Shown: positions 41,911-50,782 of the stretch, piece by piece
Position numbering within the stretch: the first letter of the stretch is position 1
Layout: each line of letters starts with the position of its first letter
Source of the DNA: Cyanobacteria bacterium TGS_CYA1
Lineage (GTDB): Bacteria; Cyanobacteriota; Vampirovibrionia; Obscuribacterales; Obscuribacteraceae
Direction of reading: 5' to 3'
Assembly (NCBI GenBank): GCA_026129135.1
Contig: JAHCIQ010000005.1
Location: 62,001 to 126,000 of the forward strand
Length of the DNA stretch: 64,000 bases
Program-made: the position numbers and the translations under genes
The notes under the pieces: model-generated
What the model was told of the DNA's origin: nothing
The model's input: the letters and a program-made list of their open reading frames with translations, nothing else
Databases searched by the model: none

Positions 41911-44499
41911 TTAGTGGTCGCGCTCACAAATTGCATTGACCAGAACATGTTTTTTATCGCGTCTGGCAATTTCAATCGCTTCTTTGATTGCACCGGGCAG
42001 ATCTTTTGGTTTGTCGACCCGAATGCCGATTCCGTTGCAAGACTCGGCTAGTTTTTCGAAGCTCACCTGCATTTTGAAATTCCACAGTTCGGAATAATCG
42101 TTTATATTTGCCCAGTTGCCAGAAGATGCACCATCGTAAGATTTTTTGATTGTGGACCAACCACTGTCGTTGAATACCACGATTACGATAGGCAATTTAT
42201 AGGCTCCAGCCACATAATGAGCCGACATCGGCGTGTTGAACATGTACGATCCATCACCCAGTGTTACCATCATCACCTGGTCAGGACACGCCAGTTGAGC
42301 GCCTAGAGCCGCTCCCAGCGACCATCCAAGTCCGCTTGCAATCGAGTTTTCGAACCAGCTTTGTGTTTGTCTGCGCGGCACCAGTGTCGGCTCTAGATTG
42401 TATTCGTTGAAAATCACCACGTCATCGTCTACCGCCTGACCAACACAGTAAGAAATATAATTCTTGGTGATATGGTCGAGATTGGCATCAGCTCGGGCAC
42501 TTGCATAAGCAGCTTCAAAAACGTCTTTGTGCGTTTTTGCATAAAAATTGCGTCGCGCTTCTATTTTCTTGTCTTCATGAGCGTTTAGCCCAAGCAAAGT
42601 TGCATGCAAATTATTCAAAACACGTCCGACATTTCCCGACAGATTTATATCAATTGGAAAAGAGCGCATAGGCAGATTTTGACAAAGGGGGTCGATGCCC
42701 AGTTGAATTACTTTGCACGAATCGTTAATAGATCCAAAATCAGGAATCCAGGGAACATGGCTTTCTGCCACGATAATCAAATCGGCATCTTTGATATGAG
42801 GAAGGGGATTGAATCCCAAATGCATCGGATGGTCCGTTGGGAAGTTGAAGAAATTGTGCTTGCCATGCTCGATTACGCCAATGGCAAATTTACTGCTGAA
42901 CTCTACAAGTGCTTCAGGAGCCGACTTGTATCGACCAAGCTCAGCCGTGATCAAAAGCGGTTTTTCTGCTTTGGCAATGAGCATTGCTGCTTCTAGAATT
43001 TCTTTGTTTCTATATTCTGGATTAGATACCGATGGCTTTTGTCTAGATTTTTCGTTGATTGTAATTTTGCCATCAATTGGCATGCACAGAGCTTCTTTGG
43101 GCAAAGTCATATAGACCGGACCTTGCGGATCTGAAGTTGCCACCGCCATTGCTCTGTCTATCACAGTCTCTAAATGGTGCGGTCCTTTTAATTCATAATC
43201 CCATTTTGTATATTCGCGAAAATATCCGCCCTGGTCAAAAGTGTCTTGACCCCATTGCACGAAATTGGTGCGACAGCCTTCAATTCCATAGTCGTACCAG
43301 GGAGTTTTGCCAGCAAGCACCACAACCGGTATGCGCGAGCGGCTGGCGTTGATGATACCAAGACCCATATTGGCTGTGCCCACACTCACATGCGCCATCG
43401 TAACTTGTGGTGCTCCAGAAATAAGATAATGACCATGAGCCATTGCAATAGCAGTATTCTCATGGGGAGCAATGACTGTCTTGAGCTTGAACTCTGGGTC
43501 TTTGCTGTAGCGAGCTAAAGCATCGGCAATCGGCGTAAAGTCTGTTCCTGAGTTGGAAAAGAAATATTCGACGCCGCGCTGATTGAGCATAGACATGAGA
43601 CCGTCTGCGACAGTGTTTACTTTTAAATCGATTTTCTTATTCTGATTTTCGATCCGAGTTTTGTACTCAGCTTTGCGCAAATGAATTTTTAGATGTTTGT
43701 TGAATTGACGCGCATTATCTATATGGGAGAAATGCGCTGCCTCGGGCAGTTCGACCAGACGGCTCAAATTATGACGCAAGTGTATTTCTTCAAGCAAACT
43801 TATTGGAGTAACAGGGTCGAGCGCGCCGCCAATCAGTAAAAGAGGACAGTTAATCTCAGCAATTAGATCGCGCAAATCGACCTGAAACATCGAGCGCCAT
43901 GAAGCAAGAAATACTTCTTTGTCTTTAGAACTTTCGGCACGCACACCGGCTTCTATATATTCTTTGTGTGTAGTTTTGGCGAAGAGTCCAGGAACCAGTT
44001 CTTTTGCGCTTTCTTGCATGGTCTTTTTTGCAAGTTGATTTTCTATGAAACTAATGCGCTCGGATGCATTGTCTACATAACACCACGAATTTGCCATGAC
44101 GATTGATTGAACTTGTTGCGGTCTCAATCTGAAAGTTTCGAGCGCCACCACGCCCCCCATGGAAGAGCCGATTAGATGCGCTTTTTCAAAGCCGAGTTCT
44201 GAGATAATTCGGCTCAGATCAAGAGCAAAATTGGTGATTGAAATTTTTTCTTGTACAACATTTGGATCTATTTTCGATTCGCCATGACCGCGCATATCGA
44301 AAGTCAAAATGGTGTATTTGCCAGATTTAGACAACTCTTCTATTTGAGGCTCGAAGCTCGTGTGGTCCCCGCCAACGGCATGCAAAAAAACCACAAGCTC
44401 GTCGCCATTGCCATAAAGATGACATGAAAGGTCGATGCCAGGCTCTGTCGTTATGGTTTTGTGATTGTGATTTATTTCTTTTTTCAAAACCATCGCCAT
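41911..44499 (-). CDS. Fusion of alpha/beta hydrolase and thiamine-diphosphate enzyme
   Basis: Residues ~15-275 are an alpha/beta hydrolase with oxyanion region FLHAVGGDH, nucleophile S113 in GSSMGG, D228 in GALDPVT and H256 in EAAHFSH. Residues ~290-860 are a complete ThDP enzyme of the acetolactate synthase/benzoylformate decarboxylase superfamily. The cofactor-activating E347 lies in IAPHENTAIAMAHG, a central domain follows, and the metal/ThDP motif is GDG (748-750) to N777. Both halves keep their catalytic residues, so a two-step reaction on one chain is plausible. MenH-MenD fusions of plants and algae are a distant parallel, but the ThDP half is not MenD-like. GAGG precedes the ATG at 44499 by nine bases. 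It follows the AtzD-like gene by 18 bases. The substrate is unknown. Confidence 0.85.
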   Translation of the reverse strand: MAMVLKKEINHNHKTITTEPGIDLSCHLYGNGDELVVFLHAVGGDHTSFEPQIEELSKSGKYTILTFDMRGHGESKIDPNVVQEKISITNFALDLSRIISELGFEKAHLIGSSMGGVVALETFRLRPQQVQSIVMANSWCYVDNASERISFIENQLAKKTMQESAKELVPGLFAKTTHKEYIEAGVRAESSKDKEVFLASWRSMFQVDLRDLIAEINCPLLLIGGALDPVTPISLLEEIHLRHNLSRLVELPEAAHFSHIDNARQFNKHLKIHLRKAEYKTRIENQNKKIDLKVNTVADGLMSMLNQRGVEYFFSNSGTDFTPIADALARYSKDPEFKLKTVIAPHENTAIAMAHGHYLISGAPQVTMAHVSVGTANMGLGIINASRSRIPVVVLAGKTPWYDYGIEGCRTNFVQWGQDTFDQGGYFREYTKWDYELKGPHHLETVIDRAMAVATSDPQGPVYMTLPKEALCMPIDGKITINEKSRQKPSVSNPEYRNKEILEAAMLIAKAEKPLLITAELGRYKSAPEALVEFSSKFAIGVIEHGKHNFFNFPTDHPMHLGFNPLPHIKDADLIIVAESHVPWIPDFGSINDSCKVIQLGIDPLCQNLPMRSFPIDINLSGNVGRVLNNLHATLLGLNAHEDKKIEARRNFYAKTHKDVFEAAYASARADANLDHITKNYISYCVGQAVDDDVVIFNEYNLEPTLVPRRQTQSWFENSIASGLGWSLGAALGAQLACPDQVMMVTLGDGSYMFNTPMSAHYVAGAYKLPIVIVVFNDSGWSTIKKSYDGASSGNWANINDYSELWNFKMQVSFEKLAESCNGIGIRVDKPKDLPGAIKEAIEIARRDKKHVLVNAICERDH

Positions 44500-44517
44500 G
44501 CAAAAACCTCGCCCAAA

Positions 44518-45621
44518 CTAAATCTGTGCAACTATCGAAAGAGTTCCTCCGCCCTGAGGTCCATGATGCTCGGAGCGCGTGCTTACATAAACAGCAGTAT
44601 CACCAGTGATGGCAGCAAGGACAGATGAAAGAACGCATCTAGAATAACGCGTATCACTGATGTCATCGTCTTGCAGCATAGTGTGACGCTTGCCTCTGAC
44701 AGTACCTCTTGGGTCTGCTTCTGATTTGGCATATACACCAATCAATCGGGATAAGTCTTCAGCTTTCAAATGACCGTTTTCAAGTTTAAAGCCAAGCCCT
44801 TCAAGAGTTTTTTGAATGGACTCGATATCGAGCATATCGTTCAAAATGGAACTGTTGATTTTCAAATTACCGCTCCAGTACGAGCTATTTCCAAGCACCA
44901 TGATTTCGGTGCGAGCAAGTCCTGGCTTTGCAGAACAAGATGCGGTAGACGAATATTTTTCAAAATCAGAACAAATAGAATCATCCGAAATGCTTTTGCT
45001 TTCGACTTCACCAAGTGCTACAGCAGCTCCAAGCGCCGAGGCTCCACGCGAATAGACCATGTCAGATCGCATCGGCTTGCCTGATTTGCGCGCGGCTTCG
45101 CCTTCTTCAAAAGAATAGCTCGGGATGGCTCCTTTCATTTGGATTAAATGAACATCTTTTGGCGAGTCAATCTGCAATTGATCGACTACTTGTTTGATTA
45201 CACGAGCCGTTTCTTCGACCTGCGCCATACGCCCGATTTCTTCTGGCTTGAATTCTCTAGTGAATCCAATTCCAAGCGCCAATCTTTTTTCGGTTTCAGG
45301 AGAGGGAATATTGCTGCTTGAGCCGCTTCTTGAATAAACCACGATGTGCGGACTGACCACACCTTCGCATCCGCCCGACAAAGAAAAAATGATTCTGTCG
45401 GTAACTTCTATTCTGCTTATTCTCAGCATCGAGCTGAAATAGTCTTCAAAAGCCAGCATCGAAAGGTCACGAGTAAAATCGTTTCTTCCGCCATTGCCTT
45501 CTGTTTTGCCAATAATGCAAACGACTTCTTCTGGATTTATTTTTCCTGCATCAACGAGATCCATGAGACCGCTCAGGTCAGACGGGCTTCGGGTCAAGAT
45601 TTTGAAGGCTTTAATTTCCAT
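44518..45621 (-). CDS. Ring-opening amidohydrolase, cyanuric acid hydrolase/barbiturase family
   Basis: This family opens cyclic imides such as cyanuric acid or barbiturate, using three similar domains that each supply a Lys and a Ser. All three pairs are visible: K39 in IIGKTEGNGGRNDFTR with S82 in LSGGCEGVVSPH; K163 in IQMKGAIP with S195 in SRGASALGAAVALGE; K299 in YAKSEAD with S350 in RSEHHGPQGGG. Length 367 is typical of AtzD (about 360). Most genomes with this gene use it for barbiturate or triazine catabolism. Here it is sandwiched between a ureidoglycolate-lyase-like gene (9-base gap) and the ThDP fusion (18-base gap), which suggests an operon for breakdown of a cyclic ureide. Confidence 0.88.
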   Translation of the reverse strand: MEIKAFKILTRSPSDLSGLMDLVDAGKINPEEVVCIIGKTEGNGGRNDFTRDLSMLAFEDYFSSMLRISRIEVTDRIIFSLSGGCEGVVSPHIVVYSRSGSSSNIPSPETEKRLALGIGFTREFKPEEIGRMAQVEETARVIKQVVDQLQIDSPKDVHLIQMKGAIPSYSFEEGEAARKSGKPMRSDMVYSRGASALGAAVALGEVESKSISDDSICSDFEKYSSTASCSAKPGLARTEIMVLGNSSYWSGNLKINSSILNDMLDIESIQKTLEGLGFKLENGHLKAEDLSRLIGVYAKSEADPRGTVRGKRHTMLQDDDISDTRYSRCVLSSVLAAITGDTAVYVSTRSEHHGPQGGGTLSIVAQI

Positions 45622-45630
45622 CGCCTAAAT

Positions 45631-46191
45631 CTAAACAGGAGAAAGCAGTACCGTGCCGGTATGTTTTTGAATATCTATTTTATAAACATCGCCGTGATTC
45701 ATCTCTTTTGGCTCACCCATGCTTGCAAGAGCATCAACAACTTCAGGCGAGTTAGCCGTAAGCACTGTTACTGGATTGCCTACGCTAAGCGGAAAATCGT
45801 GCCAGGTGCCTTTGTGAATCATGATTCCGTGCCCGGCAGGGAAAACAAAACATCGTGCAGTGTCGAGGTCTGGAAGTTTCTTATCCTGGTCGTGATTAGG
45901 TTTGCACAAAATCATGGCGAATGGCTCACTGCCGAGTCCAATGAAAAGCTGGGTCATATTCATGTGACGTTCAAGCCAGGTAACTTCAGGTGCGCGCTTG
46001 CTAATACGAGCCGTGCGGATGACGGCAGAACCTGTACACTCGAACGGAAGATTCATTCCTTCTTCGACAGAACCTTTGTAAAAAGGGATGGTGAGCCCAG
46101 CGTTAGGAACTTCCTCTGAAATCATCAAGCCATACTCAGCTGTGTTCTCGCGAGTGGCTTCTACTCTAGGAACTTGAATGGTGGTCACCAT
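45631..46191 (-). CDS. Ureidoglycolate lyase-like cupin
   Basis: Ureidoglycolate lyase (AllA type) splits ureidoglycolate to glyoxylate and urea. The 186-residue product matches the family in WLERHMNMTQLFIGLGSEPFAMIL, RCFVFPAGHGIMIHKGTWHDFPL and the N-terminal GLMISEEVPNAG. The cupin metal/substrate residues are likely among the ERH, the two His of GHGIMIHKGTWH and the Gln. I use the ATG at 46191, with GGGGAG nine bases upstream; a longer frame to 46233 is unlikely. It leads the operon with the ring-opening amidohydrolase and hydrolase-ThDP fusion. A weak TTGTCC-16-TATATC promoter may lie just upstream. Confidence 0.75.
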   Translation of the reverse strand: MVTTIQVPRVEATRENTAEYGLMISEEVPNAGLTIPFYKGSVEEGMNLPFECTGSAVIRTARISKRAPEVTWLERHMNMTQLFIGLGSEPFAMILCKPNHDQDKKLPDLDTARCFVFPAGHGIMIHKGTWHDFPLSVGNPVTVLTANSPEVVDALASMGEPKEMNHGDVYKIDIQKHTGTVLLSPV

Positions 46192-46271
46192 ATTTTTAAC
46201 TCCCCAAAACAACGATATATCCAAAATATACATCCGGACAAATTATTGTCTCATTAACTAAACAGTTTTGA

Positions 46272-47378
46272 TCACACAACAGGCTTGTCAAGCAAAGCTC
46301 TAGCGAGCCCGAGCGTGGCTATCGAATCTTTGAACGGGGGTCTCAAAATTCCTGCCTCTGTTATAAAGGCATGAATCAAAGACGCTGGGGTCACATCGAA
46401 TGCCGGGTTGTGCGCTTTTGCGTTTTCGATTGTGACACTGACCTGATTATCCAGATCGGCTATGTGAGTTACTTCGCTCTGGTCGCGTAACTCGATTGGA
46501 ATCAAATCTCCCGATTCTAAATCGGGGTCGAAAGTAGAAAGTGGTGCAGCGACATAAAAGGGGATATTGTGATGTTTGGCAAGAACAGCCAGATTATAAG
46601 TGCCGATTTTATTTGCAGTGTCGCCATTTGCACAAATGCGATCGGCGCCGACCACAATCATGTCGATTGACTTCGCTTTCATGAAATGACCGGTCATGGT
46701 ATCGCAAATGAGTGTTGCGGGAATCTCGTCCTGATTCAGTTCCCACATAGTTAGACGCGCGCCCTGCTGGCGAGGTCTTGTTTCTCCAACAAATGCCTGG
46801 ATATTTTTGCCCGCCATTTGAGCCGAGCGCATGACACCAAGTGCAGTGCCCCAACCGCAAGCAGCAATCGAGCCTGCGTTGCAGTGAGTCAAAATGGAAG
46901 CGTTCTGGGGGACCAATTCAACGCCATAATCGGAAAGTTTTTTATTGACGTCGATGCTTTCTTGCATATAGCGTTTTGCTTCGAGCATCAACTGGTCGGC
47001 TATCTCTTTTGTATTTTTTGTCGCAAGAAAATGCGCTTTGTCCTTGATGACATTTGTGGCATTCATCAAATTGACTGCCGTTGGTCTTGTTGCTTGAAGA
47101 ACAAGACAGGCCTCATCTAGAGCAAGAAGGAAGTCTTCTTTCTGCTTGTGCTTTTCAGCTAATCGTATTGCTTCCATGGCAAGACCAAAAGCAGCTACAC
47201 AACCAATCGATGGGGCGCCGCGCACAATCATGTCTTTGATTGCGATGCAGACATTTTCAAAAAAGGTCGCATCGAAATATTCTGTCTTGTACGGCAGCTT
47301 GCGCTGGTCTAACAAAAGCAGATTGCCCTCATCCGTATAGGACAAGGGCAATGTACCGTAATTACTTACAAGATTCAC
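46272..47378 (-). CDS. mtnA: S-methyl-5-thioribose-1-phosphate isomerase
   Basis: MtnA isomerises methylthioribose-1-phosphate to methylthioribulose-1-phosphate in methionine salvage. It is homologous to eIF2B alpha. Catalytic C166 is in LTHCNAGSIAACGWGTALG and D246 in VVGADRICANGDTANKIGT; RGAPSIGCVAAFG and ETRPRQQGARLTMWEL are also typical. Length 368 is usual. The GTG start is only four bases after the ftsZ stop, so it is probably translated from the ftsZ message. None of the other methionine salvage genes is in the window. Confidence 0.93.
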   Translation of the reverse strand: MNLVSNYGTLPLSYTDEGNLLLLDQRKLPYKTEYFDATFFENVCIAIKDMIVRGAPSIGCVAAFGLAMEAIRLAEKHKQKEDFLLALDEACLVLQATRPTAVNLMNATNVIKDKAHFLATKNTKEIADQLMLEAKRYMQESIDVNKKLSDYGVELVPQNASILTHCNAGSIAACGWGTALGVMRSAQMAGKNIQAFVGETRPRQQGARLTMWELNQDEIPATLICDTMTGHFMKAKSIDMIVVGADRICANGDTANKIGTYNLAVLAKHHNIPFYVAAPLSTFDPDLESGDLIPIELRDQSEVTHIADLDNQVSVTIENAKAHNPAFDVTPASLIHAFITEAGILRPPFKDSIATLGLARALLDKPVV

Positions 47379-47382
47379 AGAA

Positions 47383-48576
47383 TTATTTTCTTGTTTTCAA
47401 AAACTCTGGAATATCGAGGATGTCGCTAGCGACTTTCTGCATGTCTTCGCTTGTGTTGGAAACGCCACGCTCACCTGCAAGAACTGGTTTTGGCATTTCT
47501 TGCGACACTTGTGTGTTTCTTCTTTGATAGGGGTTGCGAATATCAGTTCCGGTAGCGTTGACGACTGGTCTCTGTGTTTGAGCAACTTGCTGACCCGAAA
47601 TCACAGCCATGTCGAAACCAGTTGCAATAACTGTAATCAACACTTCACCCTGTAGTCTGTCGTCGAGCACAGCACCAAATATGATATTGGCGTCTTCCGA
47701 AACAGCTTCGTAAATAACGTTTGCGGCTTCTTGAACTTCGTGCAATGTGAGGTCGGAGCCACCAGTGACACTGAAGATAACACCAGATGCACCTTCGATT
47801 GTGCTTTCGAGCAATGGGCTATTGATTGCATTGCGTGCAGCTTCAACAGCTCTGCCTTCGCCAGACGAACGACCGACACCCATTAATGCGGAGCCAGCTG
47901 TTTGCATGACGGCTTTGACGTCAGCGAAGTCTACGTTGATAAGTCCGGGCACTGTGATAATGTCCGAAATACCTTGTACACCTTGCATCAACACTTTGTC
48001 GGCTTCTACAAAGGCTTCTTGCATCGAAGCTCTGTGATCTACCACTTCGAGCAGTCTCTGGTTGGGGATAACAATCAGAGTGTCTACTTTGGCTTTTACT
48101 TCGGCGATACCGCTTTCAGCCTGGTTGGCTCTGCGACGACCTTCAAACAAGAAAGGACGTGATACCACACCTACTGTAAGCGCACCTTGTTCTTTGGCAA
48201 TTTCAGCTACGATTGGAGCAGCACCAGTTCCGGTACCACCACCCATACCGGCTGCGATGAAGACCATGTCGGCACCTTTGAGTGCTTCGGCAATTTCTTC
48301 GCGGCTTTCTTCTGCAGCTTTAGTTCCAACTTGTGGGTTACCACCAGCACCAAGACCTCTGGTCAGCTTGGCGCCTATTTGCAAACGATTCTTTGCTGCT
48401 GAATGCTCAAGAGCTTGAGCATCAGTATTACATGTCCAAAATTCGACGTTATTCAATCCTGCAGCAATCATTCTATTGACTGCGTTGGATCCGGCTCCGC
48501 CTACACCTACAACTTTTATATTTGCTTTCAGTTCCAAATTTTTCACCGATTCTTTTTTTGCAGCTTGCTCAAGCAC
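47383..48576 (-). CDS. ftsZ: Cell division protein FtsZ
   Basis: FtsZ is the tubulin-like GTPase forming the division ring. Motifs are [15 protein letters not shown], the tubulin signature [14 protein letters not shown], the T7-type loop [11 protein letters not shown] and [13 protein letters not shown]. The variable linker ends with the conserved C-terminal peptide [10 protein letters not shown], which binds FtsA/ZipA-type partners. Length 397 is normal. The start is a GTG with GAGGG ten bases before. No other dcw-cluster genes (ftsQ, ftsA, murein genes) are adjacent, and the downstream gene is mtnA, an atypical neighbourhood. Confidence 0.97.
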   Translation of the reverse strand: MLEQAAKKESVKNLELKANIKVVGVGGAGSNAVNRMIAAGLNNVEFWTCNTDAQALEHSAAKNRLQIGAKLTRGLGAGGNPQVGTKAAEESREEIAEALKGADMVFIAAGMGGGTGTGAAPIVAEIAKEQGALTVGVVSRPFLFEGRRRANQAESGIAEVKAKVDTLIVIPNQRLLEVVDHRASMQEAFVEADKVLMQGVQGISDIITVPGLINVDFADVKAVMQTAGSALMGVGRSSGEGRAVEAARNAINSPLLESTIEGASGVIFSVTGGSDLTLHEVQEAANVIYEAVSEDANIIFGAVLDDRLQGEVLITVIATGFDMAVISGQQVAQTQRPVVNATGTDIRNPYQRRNTQVSQEMPKPVLAGERGVSNTSEDMQKVASDILDIPEFLKTRK

Positions 48577-48752
48577 GGCATCTACCCTCGTAGTATCTAC
48601 TTATGTTTGCACCGGACAACTATTAGGGATGCAGAGTAACGCAGTAATTTTGGGTTCTCACCCATGCGCGTGCCCGCTTTTGTATATGTCCTAGTTCGTT
48701 AAATGGTAGAACTTAGTGCGACGGTTTGCAAGTAAGCTAGATACTTATGTTT

Positions 48753-48773
48753 TTAAGCTTTTTAAAAGCTTAA
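48753..48773. promoter_or_regulatory. AT-rich 21-base palindrome upstream of ftsZ
   Basis: A perfect palindrome of two ten-base arms (TTAAGCTTTT and AAAAGCTTAA) around a single T, centred about 190 bases upstream of the ftsZ start. It may be a protein-binding site for a dimeric regulator, or a weak hairpin. Confidence 0.35.
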
Positions 48774-48834
48774 TGATAGTTGAAAAGAGCGAAAGCCCAA
48801 AATATTCAGGATTTCTTGACTACCCCACAAATCT

Positions 48835-48856
48835 AAAAGGGCTGTGCGTTTAGCCC
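48835..48856 (-). terminator. Intrinsic terminator of the TPR gene pair
   Basis: On the minus strand GGGCT and AGCCC pair around an eight-base loop (48839-48856), followed by TTTTAGATTT. The hairpin lies about 20 bases beyond the stop codon of the TPR gene at 48877. Confidence 0.65.
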
Positions 48857-48876
48857 AATTATATTGTTCTAACTTC

Positions 48877-49740
48877 TTAATGCTGTTCGGTCGCTTTTTT
48901 CTTGATCAAAGCCTGGGTCTTCTGATAAGCCTTGTTTGCAGGATCTATTGCCACTGCTTTGTCTGCATATCCAAGTGCTTCTTGAAAGTGTCCGCTACCA
49001 GCCTGGATGCCAGCTAAGAGCCTGAACGCGTCACCATTCTTATCATCTAAATCTACACATTTTTTAAGAGCGATTTCAGCGTCAGTCATTTTTCCGAGGG
49101 CTAAATAAGCCGATCCCTGATAGAAGTATGCATTTGCATCATTGGCATTGATTTCGATTGCTTTGTTCAATTCGCTCAACTGCCCTTCAGAATCGCCTTT
49201 CAGTCCAAGCGCTGCACCTAACTCACGATGAGCGTCTCCGTGATTTTTGTTTAATTTAATTGCTTCGCGATAATACTTTATAGAATCTTCGATTTTTCCG
49301 ATTCGCATATACAACTGGCCTATTCTGTAATTTATGTTGGCATCATTGGGATTGCGATCACGCCCTTCCAGTAAGGATTTCAGAGCATCGGCATCTTTTC
49401 CCTGCTTGAGATATATGCGAGATATATACACATAAGGTTCTGACTCTGTGGGCGAAATCTTAGTCGCTGCCTGGAATTGCTCGAGTGCCAGCGGTAAATT
49501 TCCTGACAATAAATAAGCCTGCCCTAATTTAATTCTGATTTCGGATTTATTGGGATTGACTTCCACAGCCGATTTATATCTAAGTACCGTTCTTTCGATA
49601 TGCTCTTCGTCATCTTTTCCAAGACCACTCGCGCTTGCCGAATCGGCGGCGAATGCTGGTTGAGCGAGGGCGAAAACTCCAGCAAAAGCGCTTGCAGCAA
49701 GGCTTAGCAATAGTTTGTCAGTACTTTGGTTTTTGTTCAT
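48877..49740 (-). CDS. Exported TPR protein (second of pair)
   Basis: A signal peptide (KLLLSLAASAFAGVFALAQPAFA, cut after AFA) is followed by about six TPR units across residues 50-280, such as SEIRIKLGQAYLLSGNLPLA, ANINYRIGQLYMRIGKIEDS and ANAYFYQGSAYLALGKMTDA. The protein is 287 residues and probably periplasmic. Its ATG overlaps the stop of the preceding TPR gene by four bases (ATGA), so both are made together. Partner and pathway are unknown. Confidence 0.8.
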   Translation of the reverse strand: MNKNQSTDKLLLSLAASAFAGVFALAQPAFAADSASASGLGKDDEEHIERTVLRYKSAVEVNPNKSEIRIKLGQAYLLSGNLPLALEQFQAATKISPTESEPYVYISRIYLKQGKDADALKSLLEGRDRNPNDANINYRIGQLYMRIGKIEDSIKYYREAIKLNKNHGDAHRELGAALGLKGDSEGQLSELNKAIEINANDANAYFYQGSAYLALGKMTDAEIALKKCVDLDDKNGDAFRLLAGIQAGSGHFQEALGYADKAVAIDPANKAYQKTQALIKKKATEQH

Positions 49741-50666
49741 TTTATTTCTACCTTTGAATTTTGAACCAGCGATTTTGTATTCGACTTTTCGATGATGGAA
49801 AGAAGAGCAGCTTTTGAAGCAGGATCTTTCGGATTTAGAGCAATAGCTTTTCGATAATATTCAATGGCAATGTCTTCAGAACCCGCTTGTTTATAGGCGT
49901 CAGCCAGTGCCAGATTTGCAAAGTAGTTAGAGGGCGAGCGCTCCACAATCTTTGTAAGCACTGCAATTGCTTGCTTTACATGCTTATCCAAAAGATACGT
50001 GCGAGCAAGACCAATGAAAGCGAGGTCATTTTTAGGCTCGATGCCAACTACTTTCATAAAACAAGTTTTGGCATTTTGACTATCTGTTTTTTTCAAATAC
50101 ACGGTGCCCAAATTGTACAAAGCCGTGACATTCTTAGGATCTTGATGCAATAAAAGATTGAATTGCTCGATTGCCGGATCTAGAAAACCGCAATTTTGCA
50201 AGCAAAGAGCATAATTTCCACGCACCTCTTTGTCTTGCGGGCGAAGAGCAAGAATCTGTCGCAACTGTCCGCCAGCCTCGTCATAATCGCCACGCTTGAG
50301 AAATATGGCTGCAATCTCGGTTCGGGCTTCCAGATTGTCTTCTGGCATTTTCGACGCCGAATTATTCAAGAATAGAGTTTTGAAAAACTCATTGAGAGCC
50401 GTTTCTTCCTGTCCCAGGCGAGCAAACGATTTGCCCAGGCGCAAATGCGCTTTTGCATCTTCGGGATTCTGGTCGACACAAATTTGATAAGCCTGAGCAG
50501 CTTCGCTAAAAGCGCCACAGGCAAATAATTTATCGCCAGCCGCAAAAGGCTTTTTGGTGATTGACGGGAGTTCCAGCGCCATTGCACCTGGCGTGGCTGG
50601 AGCAAGGACTGCTAAATAAAGTAATAATGAGAGTACAGACTTGGTCTTATTCTTAATATTGGACAA
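49737..50666 (-). CDS. Exported TPR protein (first of pair)
   Basis: The 309-residue protein has an N-terminal signal sequence (KSVLSLLLYLAVLAPATPGAMA) and about seven TPR hairpins, including AKAHLRLGKSFARLGQEETA, VTALYNLGTVYLKKTDSQNA and YFANLALADAYKQAGSEDIA. The start is given as a TTG at 50666, with only a distant GAGG upstream, so the exact N-terminus is uncertain. It leads a two-gene unit with the next TPR gene and is divergent from the DUF445 gene. Confidence 0.78.
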   Translation of the reverse strand: MSNIKNKTKSVLSLLLYLAVLAPATPGAMALELPSITKKPFAAGDKLFACGAFSEAAQAYQICVDQNPEDAKAHLRLGKSFARLGQEETALNEFFKTLFLNNSASKMPEDNLEARTEIAAIFLKRGDYDEAGGQLRQILALRPQDKEVRGNYALCLQNCGFLDPAIEQFNLLLHQDPKNVTALYNLGTVYLKKTDSQNAKTCFMKVVGIEPKNDLAFIGLARTYLLDKHVKQAIAVLTKIVERSPSNYFANLALADAYKQAGSEDIAIEYYRKAIALNPKDPASKAALLSIIEKSNTKSLVQNSKVEIK

Positions 50667-50782
50667 GGAAAGAAAAAACCTCGTTTCGGCTTATTAGATT
50701 ATATGATGTCAAATCCTATTAAATAAGTATTAGCCTGTCATAATAATCAGCAAATGGAAACCAAAGAAAAAGTATATCTGCA

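Larger units (their letters stand above)
48577..48876. other. 300-base intergenic region upstream of ftsZ
   Basis: No gene is seen. It holds the terminator of the TPR gene pair, an AT-rich palindrome at 48753-48773 (arms TTAAGCTTTT and AAAAGCTTAA around one T), and presumably the ftsZ promoter, for which no convincing -35/-10 pair was found. Confidence 0.6.

Noticed and set aside
45346..46119. 257-residue plus-strand frame across the AtzD-like/ureidoglycolate-lyase-like junction.
   Set aside because: Both real genes on the minus strand have clear family motifs; this frame has none.
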